The notes under the pieces were generated by a model, which was not told where the DNA came from, did not search any database, and saw nothing but the letters and a program-made list of their open reading frames with translations. Below, piece by piece: positions 39,459-50,335 of a stretch of 64,000 nucleotides of DNA (position 1 is its first letter; each line of letters begins with the position of its first letter). The translations under genes and the position numbers were made by a program. Source of the stretch: Vibrio profundi (lineage in GTDB: Bacteria; Pseudomonadota; Gammaproteobacteria; Enterobacterales; Vibrionaceae); assembly GCF_005281835.1 (NCBI RefSeq), contig NZ_RZIS01000004.1:124001-188000 (forward strand), in the 5' to 3' direction.

Positions 39459-39597
39459 GAGCGTGCTTCCATAATAATTGAATAACTATTATCGAATGTG
39501 CGGTGAACTTTGAACAAACAGAGTATTTTGTCTTAAAGACAAATATTTTTAGCGCAGGCTCTGTTGTAAGTAAATGAGCACAGCAAGAAGGTAGCGG

Positions 39598-39954
39598 TTA
39601 GATCAGAGCTAACAGGATGCCGCCTACTGTTGCCGCAGCGGAAAGATATTGCCCCGCCGAATAAGACCCATCTTCTTCATCTTTTATTTTATCTGGGTGA
39701 TCGATCCCCAGTGCACCATGAGCAAAGGATTCAACTTTGTCTCCTACCGTTGCATTTTCGGCTGCTGCTTTTTTATTGTCTTTTTCAATTTCTTGTAATG
39801 CCGCTAGCAATGCTTTTCCTTCGTCAGACAGAGTGACTTTATTTTGTTCCATCTTCAGTGGTGCCGCGTTGTCCGCAGTGGTTGCAGGCTTGGCTTGAGG
39901 TTTCACCTGCTGAGCAGAATAGAGCTGAGCTCCGCTCGTTCCGACTGGTGTCAT
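39598..39954 (-). CDS. Hypothetical protein with C-terminal hydrophobic segment
   Basis: A 118-residue protein I cannot place in a named family. An Ala/Pro/Lys-rich N-terminus leads to KVTLSDEGKALLAALQEIEKD, then a charged region, SFAHGALGIDHPDKIKDEEDG, and a hydrophobic end (AGQYLSAAATVGGILLALI) that could be a membrane anchor. A GGAG-like sequence precedes the start. It has its own promoter space and lies between a transporter and chaN. Confidence 0.7.
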   Translation of the reverse strand: MTPVGTSGAQLYSAQQVKPQAKPATTADNAAPLKMEQNKVTLSDEGKALLAALQEIEKDNKKAAAENATVGDKVESFAHGALGIDHPDKIKDEEDGSYSAGQYLSAAATVGGILLALI

Positions 39955-40090
39955 AATGCTCTCCTTAACATACCCTCAATTAAGAGTATCGGCAGTCATG
40001 TAAAAAACTTGTGTAAATAATCAACCTATTGTCTGATTTTTATACATAGCAATTCTTGTGCCTATGATTAAGGAGAGCGATAGCAAATGG

Positions 40091-41026
40091 TTAATCACAT
40101 ACCAAATCACGATTTCGGTTACTTAGAGAGTGGTAGGCCTGCATTCGATTTTCTTTTTTAATGTACCTAGCCGGAGGATCAAGCACCTCTAATTGGAAGT
40201 CAGAGCTATCCTGAGTGATTTCACTCGTAGGGGTAATAACCACAACATTAAGGTCAGGTGAGCGTCTTAGAATGGATTGTGCAGTGCCTAATGCGCCTTC
40301 AGTGTGGAACTTACCTGCAATATGTAAGATTTGGGCGTCAGGCTGCTTAGTTAGGTATTGGGTGATGGATTCAGCCATGGTTTCATCCCAAGTAACTTGC
40401 GCGGCAAACTGTTTTTTAGTTTGCTCAGGAGAACCGTGGTGCATGGAGGCCATAAACTTTTCTTTGTAAGGGCTATCACTGGTATCGATGTTTGATGCTA
40501 CCCATTGGCGCTGCTCTTCATTTAAGCCCTCAAGGTAGTCCAAGCCTTTACGGCCGATACATCGAACAAGCTGTTTCGGCGCATTGGCCGCAATGACATC
40601 GATCTGATTGCTCTTTGCTACTTCGATCAGTGGGCGGTAATCACTTTCATAGTTGGGCCACGCTGTTGCTTGCTTCATTAAGAATTGCTCGCCAATTTCA
40701 CCGGCAAGATATTGATTGAGGAGCTCTTGGTTATCACGCGTAAACTGCTCCATGGACAGCACGATAGGCTGGCCTGCTTGATAGAGCGATTGGAGTAGGT
40801 CGGTTTGAAAACGATGGATACCTGAATGGGTATGCCACTCTCCGACTAAAATCACGTCGGCATCCAACAGTGCCTGAGGCAGAGGGTTAAGAGTTAGCGC
40901 CTGGCCTTTTGGAGAATGTAATTGGTAATCGTAGAACGTGGAGACAGGTTGAGCCTCACTGATGCTCGCATGGTTTGAGCAAGCCGATAAAAGAGATACA
41001 AGGCTGATAAGTAATAATTTTTTCAT
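40091..41026 (-). CDS. chaN: ChaN-family haem-binding lipoprotein
   Basis: A 311-residue lipoprotein. The signal peptide ends in the lipobox LSAC (Cys16). The body matches the ChaN/DUF399 fold (ILVGEWHTHSGIHRFQ, SMEQFTRDNQ, LHIAGKFHTEGALG). Campylobacter ChaN binds haem on the cell surface as part of iron acquisition. GGAGG lies 9 bases before the start. A Fur-box-like sequence just upstream supports iron control. Confidence 0.88.
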   Translation of the reverse strand: MKKLLLISLVSLLSACSNHASISEAQPVSTFYDYQLHSPKGQALTLNPLPQALLDADVILVGEWHTHSGIHRFQTDLLQSLYQAGQPIVLSMEQFTRDNQELLNQYLAGEIGEQFLMKQATAWPNYESDYRPLIEVAKSNQIDVIAANAPKQLVRCIGRKGLDYLEGLNEEQRQWVASNIDTSDSPYKEKFMASMHHGSPEQTKKQFAAQVTWDETMAESITQYLTKQPDAQILHIAGKFHTEGALGTAQSILRRSPDLNVVVITPTSEITQDSSDFQLEVLDPPARYIKKENRMQAYHSLSNRNRDLVCD

Positions 41027-41081
41027 AAGAATGCCTCCGAAAATGAACGCTGAATAATATAGGAGGCATGATTAACTTTCA

Positions 41082-41100
41082 ATGCAAATGAGAATTAATA
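41082..41100. promoter_or_regulatory. Possible Fur box upstream of chaN
   Basis: ATGCAAATGAGAATTAATA contains the AATGAGAATT core common in Fur sites and matches 9 of 14 defined positions of the 7-1-7 model. It is about 60 bases before the chaN start. The link of ChaN to iron makes it plausible. Confidence 0.42.
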
Positions 41101-41113
41101 ACAACTGGGGCGA

Positions 41114-41926
41114 TTAGTTGTTCTTTCGGTATACTCTCAACATAAAGTCAGCTTCACACTGAAAAAGTTCAGCGGCTTGAAGTTCTTGTTTGAACTCTGC
41201 CGTAGCTTTCCATGCGAAAGGCGTCATTTGCAATAAGTCGTAGGCATCGCCACCTGTTAACTCCATTGTATAGTTTAGCTTTTCTTGATGCTCCAGCGAA
41301 AAGCCTTCAATCTCTTCCGGAGTTTCATCGTGCAGGCGGACACCATCATAAATACGGTCACGAAGTTGATATAAATGTCGTCCGGCAGGTGTCACAGTAA
41401 TCACTACGCCGTCGTTTTTTACGGCTCTTTGCAGCTCTTCTGCTTTACAAGGGGCGTAAATACGAAGGACGGCGTCTAGGCTGCTATCGGCAAATGGTAA
41501 GCGATGGCTAGAGGCGACAGAGAAGTCACAGTTCGAGTAACGCTTTGCTGCATACTTAATGGCGATTTTAGAAATATCTAAACCAAATACTGTGGTACTC
41601 GCCGTTGCTTGAGACGCCACTTCATGAGTGTAATAACCCTCACCGCAACCTATATCCAATAACGTCGCAGACTGTTCTGGTAAATGAGATGTACACAGGC
41701 TCGCCACTGCTTGGCGCATAGGGTTGTAATGATTCTGTTCGAGAAAGCGTCTGCGCGCTTGCATCATTTCTTTGTTATCACCAGGATCTTTCGAGCGTTT
41801 ATGATGCGCTGGCATCAAGTTGACATAACCTTCTTTCGCAAGGTCAAACTGATGGTTTTTGTCGCATTTAAACGTACGCTCAGTTAGCGATAAAGGTTGG
41901 TGACACAAAGGGCATTGATAAGTCAT
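41114..41926 (-). CDS. rlmA: RlmA, 23S rRNA (guanine-N1-)-methyltransferase
   Basis: A 270-residue protein with an N-terminal zinc finger (C5, C8, C20 and H24-type ligands in YQCPLCHQPL...FKCDKNHQF) and a SAM-binding domain with LLDIGCGEGYYT. RlmA methylates G745 of 23S rRNA. The start at 41926 (MTYQCPLC) fits the family; an upstream ATG at 41998 would add 24 unrelated residues. It lies upstream of chaN on the same strand, but the Fur-like site suggests separate control of chaN. Confidence 0.9.
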   Translation of the reverse strand: MTYQCPLCHQPLSLTERTFKCDKNHQFDLAKEGYVNLMPAHHKRSKDPGDNKEMMQARRRFLEQNHYNPMRQAVASLCTSHLPEQSATLLDIGCGEGYYTHEVASQATASTTVFGLDISKIAIKYAAKRYSNCDFSVASSHRLPFADSSLDAVLRIYAPCKAEELQRAVKNDGVVITVTPAGRHLYQLRDRIYDGVRLHDETPEEIEGFSLEHQEKLNYTMELTGGDAYDLLQMTPFAWKATAEFKQELQAAELFQCEADFMLRVYRKNN

Positions 41927-42058
41927 TACGAACTCAGGGTAAAAATTTGAGAACGAAAATTTTAACAGGAAGCGATGGGGCATGCTAGCGCTAAGCAAGC
42001 GGGCAGAATGAGTACAGGCTAGTCGTTTGATTAGCCTGTACTGGGTAGTGCGTCGAGG

Positions 42059-44095
42059 TTAGCTGAAGAAATCCACTTGTTTTTTCAAAGACTCAGCTTG
42101 TCTTTGAAGTTCGTCGGCACTTTGTGAAGTTTGTGCGCTGGTGGCTCGACTTTGCTGGTTCAAATCACTGATCGCATGTGCGTTAGCGGCAATTTCCTGA
42201 GACACTTGTGCTTGTTCCTCTGAAGTCGCAGCGATAGTTTCAGCTTGGGCTGCAATGGACTGAACTTGAGAAGCAATAGATTCAAGAGCGGTGCCCGCTT
42301 CTTGCGCCTTATCTAGAACTTGGTTAGCGTTTGTCTGGCTTTGAGCCATTAGACCTACAGCGTTACCTGTCGAAGATTTAAGCTTTTCAATGATATTCAC
42401 GACATCTTGTACCGAAGTTTGAGTGCGGTGCGCTAGAGTTCTCACTTCATCAGCGACTACCGCAAAACCACGGCCTTGTTCGCCCGCGCGCGCTGCTTCA
42501 ATAGCGGCATTAAGCGCTAGTAAATTCGTTTGCTCAGCGATGTCATCGATCATTTTAGTGACCGTTTGAATGCTTTCACTATCAGTGTTGACCTGTTCTA
42601 TCGCGGCTGCGGATTTATCGAGTTGATCGTTTAGCTGGGCAACATCAATGCAAACTCCTTCAACCACTTCTAAACCTTGTTGGCTGTCATCATTGGCGAA
42701 GCGTACATTTTCCGCAATACTGCCGACTTGCTGGGCAACCGATTCAGCTGAAGTAGCCATTTCTTCGATTGCCGTAACGACTTGTTCGACTTGATCTTGT
42801 TGGCGATCAGACTGAGCAAGATTGTGGCTGGCATCTTGAGAAACACTGTTAGAGCGATTTTGCACTTCATCGCTGGTTAGGCGAATTTCGCCAACTAGGC
42901 TGTTGAGCTGGCTTGCCATTGCAGCAACGCCGTTATTTAGGTTGCTGATTTCATTCTTAGTTTGTTTACCTGAATGTGGAATATCTAAACTTACTTCGCC
43001 TTTCCCTAAACGAGCCATGTATTGGTTGAGCGTTGTTAGTGGCACTAGAGTGCGATTTAGAAAAACGGTAAGGACCAGAATCGTAGCACCAGCGACCAAG
43101 GTGGCGATGATGGCAATTAACTTAAGTAATTCATCACTGCCTTTGGTCACCTCTTTGATGAAGGTGCCACCTAACAGTTTCCAGTTCCACCCTGGAACCT
43201 CGGTATACACGAGATATTTTTCGCCAACGGTTTGTTGGTAAGAATAAGGGTAGCGAATTAGACCCGAAGCCTGTTCAAAGATCTTATAGAAAGGTTTATT
43301 ACCTTCGTAATCCGCGACGTCGATGATTGAAGCGTCACCATCTGCCAGAGTTGGGTGTAATAAGTATTGGCCTTTACTTTCCTCTTCGTTGTTAACCACT
43401 ATGGTGTAACCAGTATCACCCCAAGAAACCGAACGCAGTGAGTCAAACAGATTTTGCGTCGCATCTTCTACGGGTAATCCGATAAATGAGATGCCATTAA
43501 CTTTACCGTCTGCGCCCATCAGTGGCGAATAGTAAGTGATGTAACGTTGGCCGAAGAGTTTCACCTGCGCGTAATAGGCTTGCCCAGATTTGAGCTTCTG
43601 GTATCCCAAGTGTGAACTATCCAGCATAGTGCCTACAACACGGTCACCTTTCGGATCTTTTAGCGATGTAGAGACTCGGATGAAGTTATCACCATAAGGA
43701 GCAAACAGCGTAGCCACCGCTCCGGTATCGCGCGTGAAGCTGTCGACGAGTTTAGTATCGTTAATCAGGCTCTCACCATACTGAGTCATATTGAGTACGC
43801 TTTTATTTTCGAATTCGACTTCGTAATCTTCGATATAGACGCCTGCTAGGTAGCCATTGCGAAAAGTTGACTCCAGCACTTTTGCAGTATGAAGATAGGC
43901 ATCGAATTGCCCTGCGATGGTTTTGGCCATTGCCTCTACTTTTGATTGGTGCTCTCGTAGTGTGCTATCGAGCAAAACTTGTGAAGCATTGCGATAAACT
44001 AAAGTCCCGACCGAGCCAAACGAAATGAGTAAGCAAAGTAAAATAACCAACTTGAGTTGAAAGCCTACACTTTGATTTTTGTATTTTTCAAACAT
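42059..44095 (-). CDS. Methyl-accepting chemotaxis protein with Cache-type sensor
   Basis: A 678-residue chemoreceptor. TM1 is at about 13-33, followed by a large periplasmic Cache-like sensor (about 36-320, with the [17 protein letters not shown] region typical of the second Cache lobe), TM2 at about 325-347, HAMP, and a signalling domain with the hairpin tip [19 protein letters not shown] at about 517-535. No C-terminal CheR pentapeptide is visible. The ligand is unknown. It is monocistronic. Confidence 0.93.
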   Translation of the reverse strand: MFEKYKNQSVGFQLKLVILLCLLISFGSVGTLVYRNASQVLLDSTLREHQSKVEAMAKTIAGQFDAYLHTAKVLESTFRNGYLAGVYIEDYEVEFENKSVLNMTQYGESLINDTKLVDSFTRDTGAVATLFAPYGDNFIRVSTSLKDPKGDRVVGTMLDSSHLGYQKLKSGQAYYAQVKLFGQRYITYYSPLMGADGKVNGISFIGLPVEDATQNLFDSLRSVSWGDTGYTIVVNNEEESKGQYLLHPTLADGDASIIDVADYEGNKPFYKIFEQASGLIRYPYSYQQTVGEKYLVYTEVPGWNWKLLGGTFIKEVTKGSDELLKLIAIIATLVAGATILVLTVFLNRTLVPLTTLNQYMARLGKGEVSLDIPHSGKQTKNEISNLNNGVAAMASQLNSLVGEIRLTSDEVQNRSNSVSQDASHNLAQSDRQQDQVEQVVTAIEEMATSAESVAQQVGSIAENVRFANDDSQQGLEVVEGVCIDVAQLNDQLDKSAAAIEQVNTDSESIQTVTKMIDDIAEQTNLLALNAAIEAARAGEQGRGFAVVADEVRTLAHRTQTSVQDVVNIIEKLKSSTGNAVGLMAQSQTNANQVLDKAQEAGTALESIASQVQSIAAQAETIAATSEEQAQVSQEIAANAHAISDLNQQSRATSAQTSQSADELQRQAESLKKQVDFFS

Positions 44096-44411
44096 GAATT
44101 AACGATCCCTTTTTCAGAGCAAGTCACTGAAAGTAATTTATAAAGTGTATTTATTATTTTAAGTATCATACAGAATTATAAAATCACTTAAATTGATAAT
44201 AATTAATGAATTACTTAATAAATGATATGAGTAAATAGATAAGAAAGCGGAAAGGGCTGAGAAATTTCAGTAACTCACGGATATTTTTTGCGTTCAATCG
44301 TGGGAAGAGGGCTTAAACGCGAGCGGAAATTCGATCCTAAAAAACACAATGCAGCCGAGTGGCTGCATTGTGTTGTATGGTGAAATTGGTTTAATTCCAG
44401 TCGATCTTGGA
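44096..44411. other. Intergenic region between the chemoreceptor gene and yeaD
   Basis: Very AT-rich near 44140-44230. It should hold the promoter of the chemoreceptor gene (minus strand) and contains the yeaD terminator at 44339-44374. A Fur-like string TGATAATAATTAATG (44194-44208) is present but may reflect base composition. No gene was seen. Confidence 0.6.
44339..44374 (-). terminator. Rho-independent terminator after yeaD
   Basis: A 14-bp perfect stem AACACAATGCAGCC / GGCTGCATTGTGTT with loop GAGT; on the minus strand it runs into TTTT. Confidence 0.82.
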
Positions 44412-45296
44412 TTATTTTACCGAAATGGTCGTTATTAGCTGGTGGCTCTCACCTGGTGTTAGTGTTTTACCTGCTTCTATGGTTGGTGCGTGCAAAGTAG
44501 ACTCAACACACAGCATGGTTTGGTAACCGTCGTTTTGCATGTCGCCCATACCGGTTGCGCCTTCCGCCCAAGGGTTCCATAGTACCGCTGAGTTGTGGCC
44601 AGCGTTGACTACAGATAATGTGCGTTTGAGTTTGTCGTCAGCAACACAGATCTCTTGTTCAGGTTTAGTGTAAACGCGATCGATGGTATCGGTCAGTTTT
44701 AGCTCTTTACCACCCTTACAACACTTATTTTCAAGTAAGCTATCGACATACTCTGGCCCCATGCCTGTAGTGATTGTGCGCTCGATATCGCCTACGTTTA
44801 AATAGGTATGGAGCGCACCAGAGAAAGTCCAAGCTTGTTGGTCAGTGTTGGTTACGTCCAGTGTAACTTTGAGCGACTCACTGATTTCAAAATTGAGTAC
44901 GGCAGAGAATTGGAAAGGCCAGATCGCCAATGTGGCATCCGATGGCTTAAGGCCCAAGCTGATAATGACACCTTGCTCATTTTCACGGTGTTCTAACAGA
45001 GTCCACTCACTTGAACGAGCAAAGCCATGAGCTGGAGCGGCAATGCGGCCAAACCAAGGCCAACATACGGGGATACCACCACGAAGTGCCGTCTTACCGT
45101 CAAAGATTGCTTGCTCACTCATCCAAATAAGATCTTCCTGACCATCGGGTTGGAAAGACACTAGGTGGCCACCGTTAAGTGCAATACCTGCTGTCGCCTT
45201 GTCATGAATGACACGTACGATTTTATTCTCGCCTTGTTGGACGATCGTGACATTGTCAGATAAAACGGTCAGTGCGGGTAGGGTAGATAAGTCCAT
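44412..45296 (-). CDS. yeaD: YeaD, D-hexose-6-phosphate mutarotase
   Basis: A 294-residue galactose-mutarotase-like beta-sandwich protein with RGGIPVCWPWFGRIAAPAHGFARS, where the His and neighbouring residues form the epimerase active site, and a late catalytic Glu region (MLCVESTLHAP). It interconverts anomers of hexose-6-phosphates. It is downstream of gapA on the same strand, as in E. coli, but a terminator separates them. Confidence 0.9.
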   Translation of the reverse strand: MDLSTLPALTVLSDNVTIVQQGENKIVRVIHDKATAGIALNGGHLVSFQPDGQEDLIWMSEQAIFDGKTALRGGIPVCWPWFGRIAAPAHGFARSSEWTLLEHRENEQGVIISLGLKPSDATLAIWPFQFSAVLNFEISESLKVTLDVTNTDQQAWTFSGALHTYLNVGDIERTITTGMGPEYVDSLLENKCCKGGKELKLTDTIDRVYTKPEQEICVADDKLKRTLSVVNAGHNSAVLWNPWAEGATGMGDMQNDGYQTMLCVESTLHAPTIEAGKTLTPGESHQLITTISVK

Positions 45297-45411
45297 AGCA
45301 GAATCCTTAGTGGATAAAATTAAATTCGAATAGTGCCTAGAAAGGATAAGGTAGTATTCGAATGGAATTTAGTTAGCTAGCGTGGTTGGCAAACCTCGAA
45401 TTTTAGATATT

Positions 45412-45440
45412 AAAAAGGCGACTCAAGAGCCGCCTTTTTG
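45412..45440 (-). terminator. Rho-independent terminator after gapA
   Basis: Outer stem AAAAAGGCG / CGCCTTTTT and inner CTC/GAG; both flanks carry the A/T-runs. Confidence 0.85.
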
Positions 45441-45489
45441 TTTGTCTTTCAAAACAAACTTCGCTAATTGCTTAGTCTAAAAGTAATGA

Positions 45490-46844
<1,355 letters not shown>

Positions 46845-47243
46845 ATGAAGAAACCTGATGAATACTGGCGTGAGCACTTGTCTGATGCTGAATATAAGGT
46901 GTGCCGTGAGCGTGGTACGGAAGCCCCTTTTACAGGGAAACTTCTTCATAATCGTGAAACCGGAATTTATCGCTGTACTTGCTGTGAAACGCCACTGTTT
47001 ATTTCGGAAAATAAATATGATTCTGGGTGTGGTTGGCCGAGTTTTGATGCGCCGATCAACGACACCGCAATTCGCTATATAGAAGATCTAAGTCACGGAA
47101 TGAAGCGAGTAGAGATACGTTGTTCAGCATGTGATAGCCACCTAGGTCACGTTTTTCCTGATGGACCTAAGACGACAGGCGAAAGATTCTGTGTAAATTC
47201 AGTGTCGTTAATTTTCAACAAAAATGAAAAAAGCGGTGATTAA
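46845..47243 (+). CDS. msrB: MsrB, peptide-methionine (R)-S-oxide reductase
   Basis: A 132-residue SelR-domain protein with two zinc CxxC pairs (CTCC, CSAC) and the catalytic cysteine in [11 protein letters not shown]. It reduces methionine-R-sulfoxide in proteins. The ATG at 46845 is preferred because AAGGGGGA (46833-46840) is at a good distance; an adjacent ATG at 46842 and a far one at 46800 are less likely. The gapA-msrB linkage is conserved. Confidence 0.94.
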   Translation: MKKPDEYWREHLSDAEYKVCRERGTEAPFTGKLLHNRETGIYRCTCCETPLFISENKYDSGCGWPSFDAPINDTAIRYIEDLSHGMKRVEIRCSACDSHLGHVFPDGPKTTGERFCVNSVSLIFNKNEKSGD

Positions 47244-47251
47244 TTCACCGC
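47231..47251. terminator. Inverted repeat at the msrB end, probable terminator
   Basis: AGCGGTGA / TCACCGCT stem with the msrB stop codon in the loop; no strong T-run on the plus strand, AAAAAA on the left serves the minus strand. Confidence 0.6.
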
Positions 47252-47278
47252 TCTTGTTAAAACTTTTCATAAACGCAA

Positions 47279-48109
47279 TTAAGAAGCTGGGCTGTACTGC
47301 GTCGGAATTAATGTCCGTTTGTACATGCCATCTTCGATTGCGTCTTCAATTTTAGCGGCAATGTCTTCTAATTGGTCGTACTTTTCGGCGCTGAACCCGT
47401 AGAGCAAGCTGAGTTCACTTTCGGAAGCGATAGGCACTTCAAACCGTTGTGCGACCATTGCCCAAATATACGCTTTCTCCTTTGAGCCTAATTGGTGGTT
47501 AATGCTCGCGAGAGATTTGAATATCTCTCGGTTTACGTTGGATGCATTGGATAGTTCAAGCGCATTGTTGAGTAACACGAGCGTTTTTTCTTGATCTCTA
47601 GTGGTGTAGAAAGTCGCTAGCGCGTACTGCATTTCTGCTGTTTGTAATGCTCTTGTTCCTTCCAGCTGTAAGAAGCTTCGTCTTGCGTCGTCGTTGCCAG
47701 TTTGAGACCAAAGGAAGTAGAGCGTTTCCGGCCTTTGTGAGGTGGAAAGTTCTTCAACGATACGATCGGTCTCTTCAATACTATGCATCAGTGCATTGAA
47801 ACGTTGCTGTTTAAGTGCAGATTGGTCAATTGGCGCGATTTGGGAAGCCAGCTCTAAGCACTTTTTGTAAGCTGCAACTAGGGTATATTCGGTAATTTTG
47901 TTGGCGTCAGTCGGCTTTTTTAGCACTTCAAAACGGTGCCAAATTAAATCAGTGCGAGGCAGGCGGCATTGACCGTCATTCATGTTGAGTTCTTCGCAAC
48001 GTAAGCCTTTATTGTCTGCACAAAGTTCGTCTGTATTTTTGTTGCCTTCTAAGCACCCAGTCAATAATAGTGGGAGAGAGGCGGCGATCAGCCATTTATT
48101 AATACTCAT
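47279..48109 (-). CDS. DUF2989 domain lipoprotein
   Basis: A 276-residue protein with a signal peptide and lipobox LLTGC (Cys19). After a cysteine-containing segment (ELCADNKGLRCEELNMNDGQC) the rest is helical and TPR-like (LALASINHQLGSKEKAYIWAMVAQRF-type repeats). It matches the DUF2989 family found in Vibrio and relatives. The function is unknown; probably anchored to a membrane facing the periplasm. It is convergent with msrB. Confidence 0.82.
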   Translation of the reverse strand: MSINKWLIAASLPLLLTGCLEGNKNTDELCADNKGLRCEELNMNDGQCRLPRTDLIWHRFEVLKKPTDANKITEYTLVAAYKKCLELASQIAPIDQSALKQQRFNALMHSIEETDRIVEELSTSQRPETLYFLWSQTGNDDARRSFLQLEGTRALQTAEMQYALATFYTTRDQEKTLVLLNNALELSNASNVNREIFKSLASINHQLGSKEKAYIWAMVAQRFEVPIASESELSLLYGFSAEKYDQLEDIAAKIEDAIEDGMYKRTLIPTQYSPAS

Positions 48110-48212
48110 ATTCCTTCACTTGTGATCAATTACACTTATTTCTTTTTCTATCCTTGACTCAAATCGTCAACGGGTTATTTTCTGGTAAAAATTGTTACGT
48201 AAAAGGTTCACC

Positions 48213-48494
48213 ATGAATGCAGAACAACTTCTTAGTGCGATGACTCCAGATGTTTATGAGCGTCTTAGTTATGCCGTTGAAACAGGTAAATGGCCTGAGG
48301 GCACTCCGCTATCTAAGGAGCAACGAGATTCTTGTATGCAAGCCGTGATGCTTTACCAGTCTAAGCATAATGTAGATGCGCAACATATGACAGTGGCGGC
48401 AGGTGGAGAAATCAGCTTTAAATCAAAGTCTGAGCTGAAAAAACAATTCCAAGCAGGTCAAGAAGATATTGTTCGAGTGAATCCTAACAAGTAG
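48213..48494 (+). CDS. yeaC: YeaC family (DUF1315) protein
   Basis: A 93-residue protein starting MNAEQLLSAMTPDVYERL, the YeaC/DUF1315 pattern, with TGKWPEGTPLSKEQRDSCMQAVMLYQ. The start at 48213 is chosen over one seven codons upstream from the family pattern and from AAAGGTT before it. The function is unknown; linkage to msrB and ansA is conserved in gammaproteobacteria. Confidence 0.87.
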   Translation: MNAEQLLSAMTPDVYERLSYAVETGKWPEGTPLSKEQRDSCMQAVMLYQSKHNVDAQHMTVAAGGEISFKSKSELKKQFQAGQEDIVRVNPNK

Positions 48495-48527
48495 AACTTA
48501 TTTTTGTCGTAAATGTAGAACCCAATT

Positions 48528-48559
48528 AAAAAGGGTGGCCAACGTGGTCACCCCTTTTT
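48528..48559. terminator. Terminator between yeaC and ansA
   Basis: Imperfect stem AAAAAGGG-TGGCC / GGTCACCCCTTTTT with a bulge, A-run and T-run on opposite sides. Confidence 0.72.
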
Positions 48560-48581
48560 GTTGTCGTCGCTGTAGTGAAAA

Positions 48582-49598
48582 TTAGAGGCTCATTTCGCCG
48601 CGCAGTACTTTTTGCATTTCCTGCTTCACTTCTTCATAGCTCAGTTCTTGGCTTAGTAAATAGTGAAGTTTTGCCAAAGCCGCTTCAGGTGTCATGTCGA
48701 ATCCACTGATCACACCCGCGTCAGCCAACGCACAACCTGTCGCGTAGCCGCCCATGTTTACTTTACCGGCTAAACATTGGGTTAAGTTAACTACGATCAC
48801 ACCACGTTCAGATGCTTCTTTTAGATGGCTGAGCAGTTCTGGGTTCTGTGGAGCATTACCTACACCAAAAGTCAGCAAGATCATTGCATTTACCGGCTGA
48901 AGCAGAGTATTTCGTATCACTTCGTGAGAAATCCCCGGATACATGGTAATCACACCGATCGGCTGAGGCGTAATGTTATGAACTTTAAATTCGCCTTCCG
49001 GTTTTTGGTCGACAACGATGTTGTTACCAACTTGAATGTTGATTCCCGCTTCTAATAGAGGCTGTAAGTTCGGCGAAGTGAATGCATTAAAGCCATCAGC
49101 ATGAGATTTGGTACTACGGTTACCACGCATCAGTTTGTTATTGAAAAATAGCGTAACTTCATTAATTGGGTAGTTAGCGGCAATGTGCAACGCATTCAGC
49201 AGGTTTGCTTGACCGTCTGAACGAAGCTCAGCAAGTGGGATTTGAGAGCCCGTTACGATTACTGGCTTGCCTACATTTTCTAACATAAAAGAAAGCGCAG
49301 AAGCGGTATACGCCATGGTGTCGGTTCCGTGCAGAATTACAAAGCCATCGTATTTATCGTAGTTTGCGCGAATGTCATCAGCGATAATTTGCCAATCCAT
49401 AGGCGTCATGTCTGAAGAATCCATTAACGGTGAGTATTCATGGATAGTGTATTCAGGCATTTCTGGACGATGGAATTCCGGCATGCTTGCCAGTTGTTTA
49501 TCCATAAAGCCAGCGACAGGTACATAACCGTGATCATCTGACTTTTGCATACCAATGGTTCCGCCTGTGTAGGCGATATAGATATGTTTTCTTGGCAT
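48582..49598 (-). CDS. ansA: AnsA, cytoplasmic L-asparaginase I
   Basis: A 338-residue asparaginase, exactly the E. coli AnsA length. Both catalytic threonine motifs are present: YTGGTIGM near residue 9-16 and GFVILHGTDTMAYTASA at about 84-100. No signal peptide is present, which fits the low-affinity cytoplasmic type I. The start at 49598 (MPRKHIYIAYTGG) matches the family; an upstream ATG at 49649 would add 17 residues. Confidence 0.95.
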   Translation of the reverse strand: MPRKHIYIAYTGGTIGMQKSDDHGYVPVAGFMDKQLASMPEFHRPEMPEYTIHEYSPLMDSSDMTPMDWQIIADDIRANYDKYDGFVILHGTDTMAYTASALSFMLENVGKPVIVTGSQIPLAELRSDGQANLLNALHIAANYPINEVTLFFNNKLMRGNRSTKSHADGFNAFTSPNLQPLLEAGINIQVGNNIVVDQKPEGEFKVHNITPQPIGVITMYPGISHEVIRNTLLQPVNAMILLTFGVGNAPQNPELLSHLKEASERGVIVVNLTQCLAGKVNMGGYATGCALADAGVISGFDMTPEAALAKLHYLLSQELSYEEVKQEMQKVLRGEMSL

Positions 49599-49662
49599 AG
49601 GAATAATTTCTTTGTGTCGTGTAGGGAACAGGTGGGCGATTATAACCAATTGCTAGCCAATA

Positions 49663-49687
49663 AAAAGAGGTGCGACTCACCTCTTTT
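49663..49687 (-). terminator. Terminator-like hairpin upstream of ansA
   Basis: A perfect 10-bp stem AAAAGAGGTG / CACCTCTTTT with loop CGACT. On the minus strand it is followed by a T-run, so it could end a minus-strand transcript that starts between 49700 and 50335. Confidence 0.65.
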
Positions 49688-50293
49688 CAGTGGTATTGAC
49701 ACTATGATCGGCTAAATACTGTTTTGAGGGTAAGTCGTATCCTATCGTCAAAACGTGTTTACCGTTCAGGCGAAGCCATTTCGCCTCTGTTCACTACATA
49801 ATCTGGCTCGATTAGAGTACTTAAAGTTAAGTTCTGATTATCTGCTGTAATGGTAAAAAGCGCGATGAGTAGGTGAAAGTAGATCTGAATCATCATCGAT
49901 AAAGTCATTCGTGATCATATTGCCAAACTTTTGTGATGAGCCTTGCTTCAGCGACGGCGACGTTACTCGAAGTTAGGTGTAGCTGGGAGAAGTAGCTTTC
50001 AGCTAGGCCAGCCATTGGATGGCCACTATTAAGGTGGGTGATATGTCACTGGCGAAGAGCCGTCTTCACACTCCCGTACCTACAATGCTGCTTGGAGAAT
50101 ATAACAACGCTGTCTTGGGGCGACACAAAGCTCGCCTTTAAGTCAGTTGATAAAGCGGCAGACAGGTTGGTTGTTCTAATTGTGTTTATCGAAGAGTGTT
50201 GGAAGTAATCGACTGAAGTGGAAATGTTTGTGAAGGAAGGCGGCGATATAGAGGTAATTAACCAAAATAAGTTAGCGGCCTTTATAACAAAGT

Positions 50294-50323
50294 AGAGCAG
50301 GTAAACATAATTTTACCTGCTCT
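50294..50323. terminator. Hairpin after sppA, probable terminator
   Basis: A 12-bp perfect stem AGAGCAGGTAAA / TTTACCTGCTCT with loop CATAAT; the T-run on the minus strand is weak. Confidence 0.6.
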
Positions 50324-50335
50324 GGTTCGAACTAA

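Larger units (their letters stand above)
49599..50335. other. Unexplained 737-base non-coding stretch between ansA and sppA
   Basis: No convincing gene. It holds a terminator-like hairpin at 49663-49687, a second hairpin around AGGCGAA/TTCGCCT near 49778-49797, a GGCCA/TGGCC hairpin near 50005-50025, and a 32-codon frame (50043-50141) behind AAGGTGGG that resembles nothing I know. The ansA promoter must lie at its left edge. It could encode a small RNA or be decayed sequence. Confidence 0.5.

Noticed and set aside
44194..44208. Fur-like string TGATAATAATTAATG before the chemoreceptor gene
   Set aside because: It matches much of one half only and lies in very AT-rich DNA, so chance is a sufficient explanation.
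50043..50141. 32-codon open frame with an AAGGTGGG upstream
   Set aside because: It is too short and unlike any known small protein; kept only as a note on the non-coding stretch.
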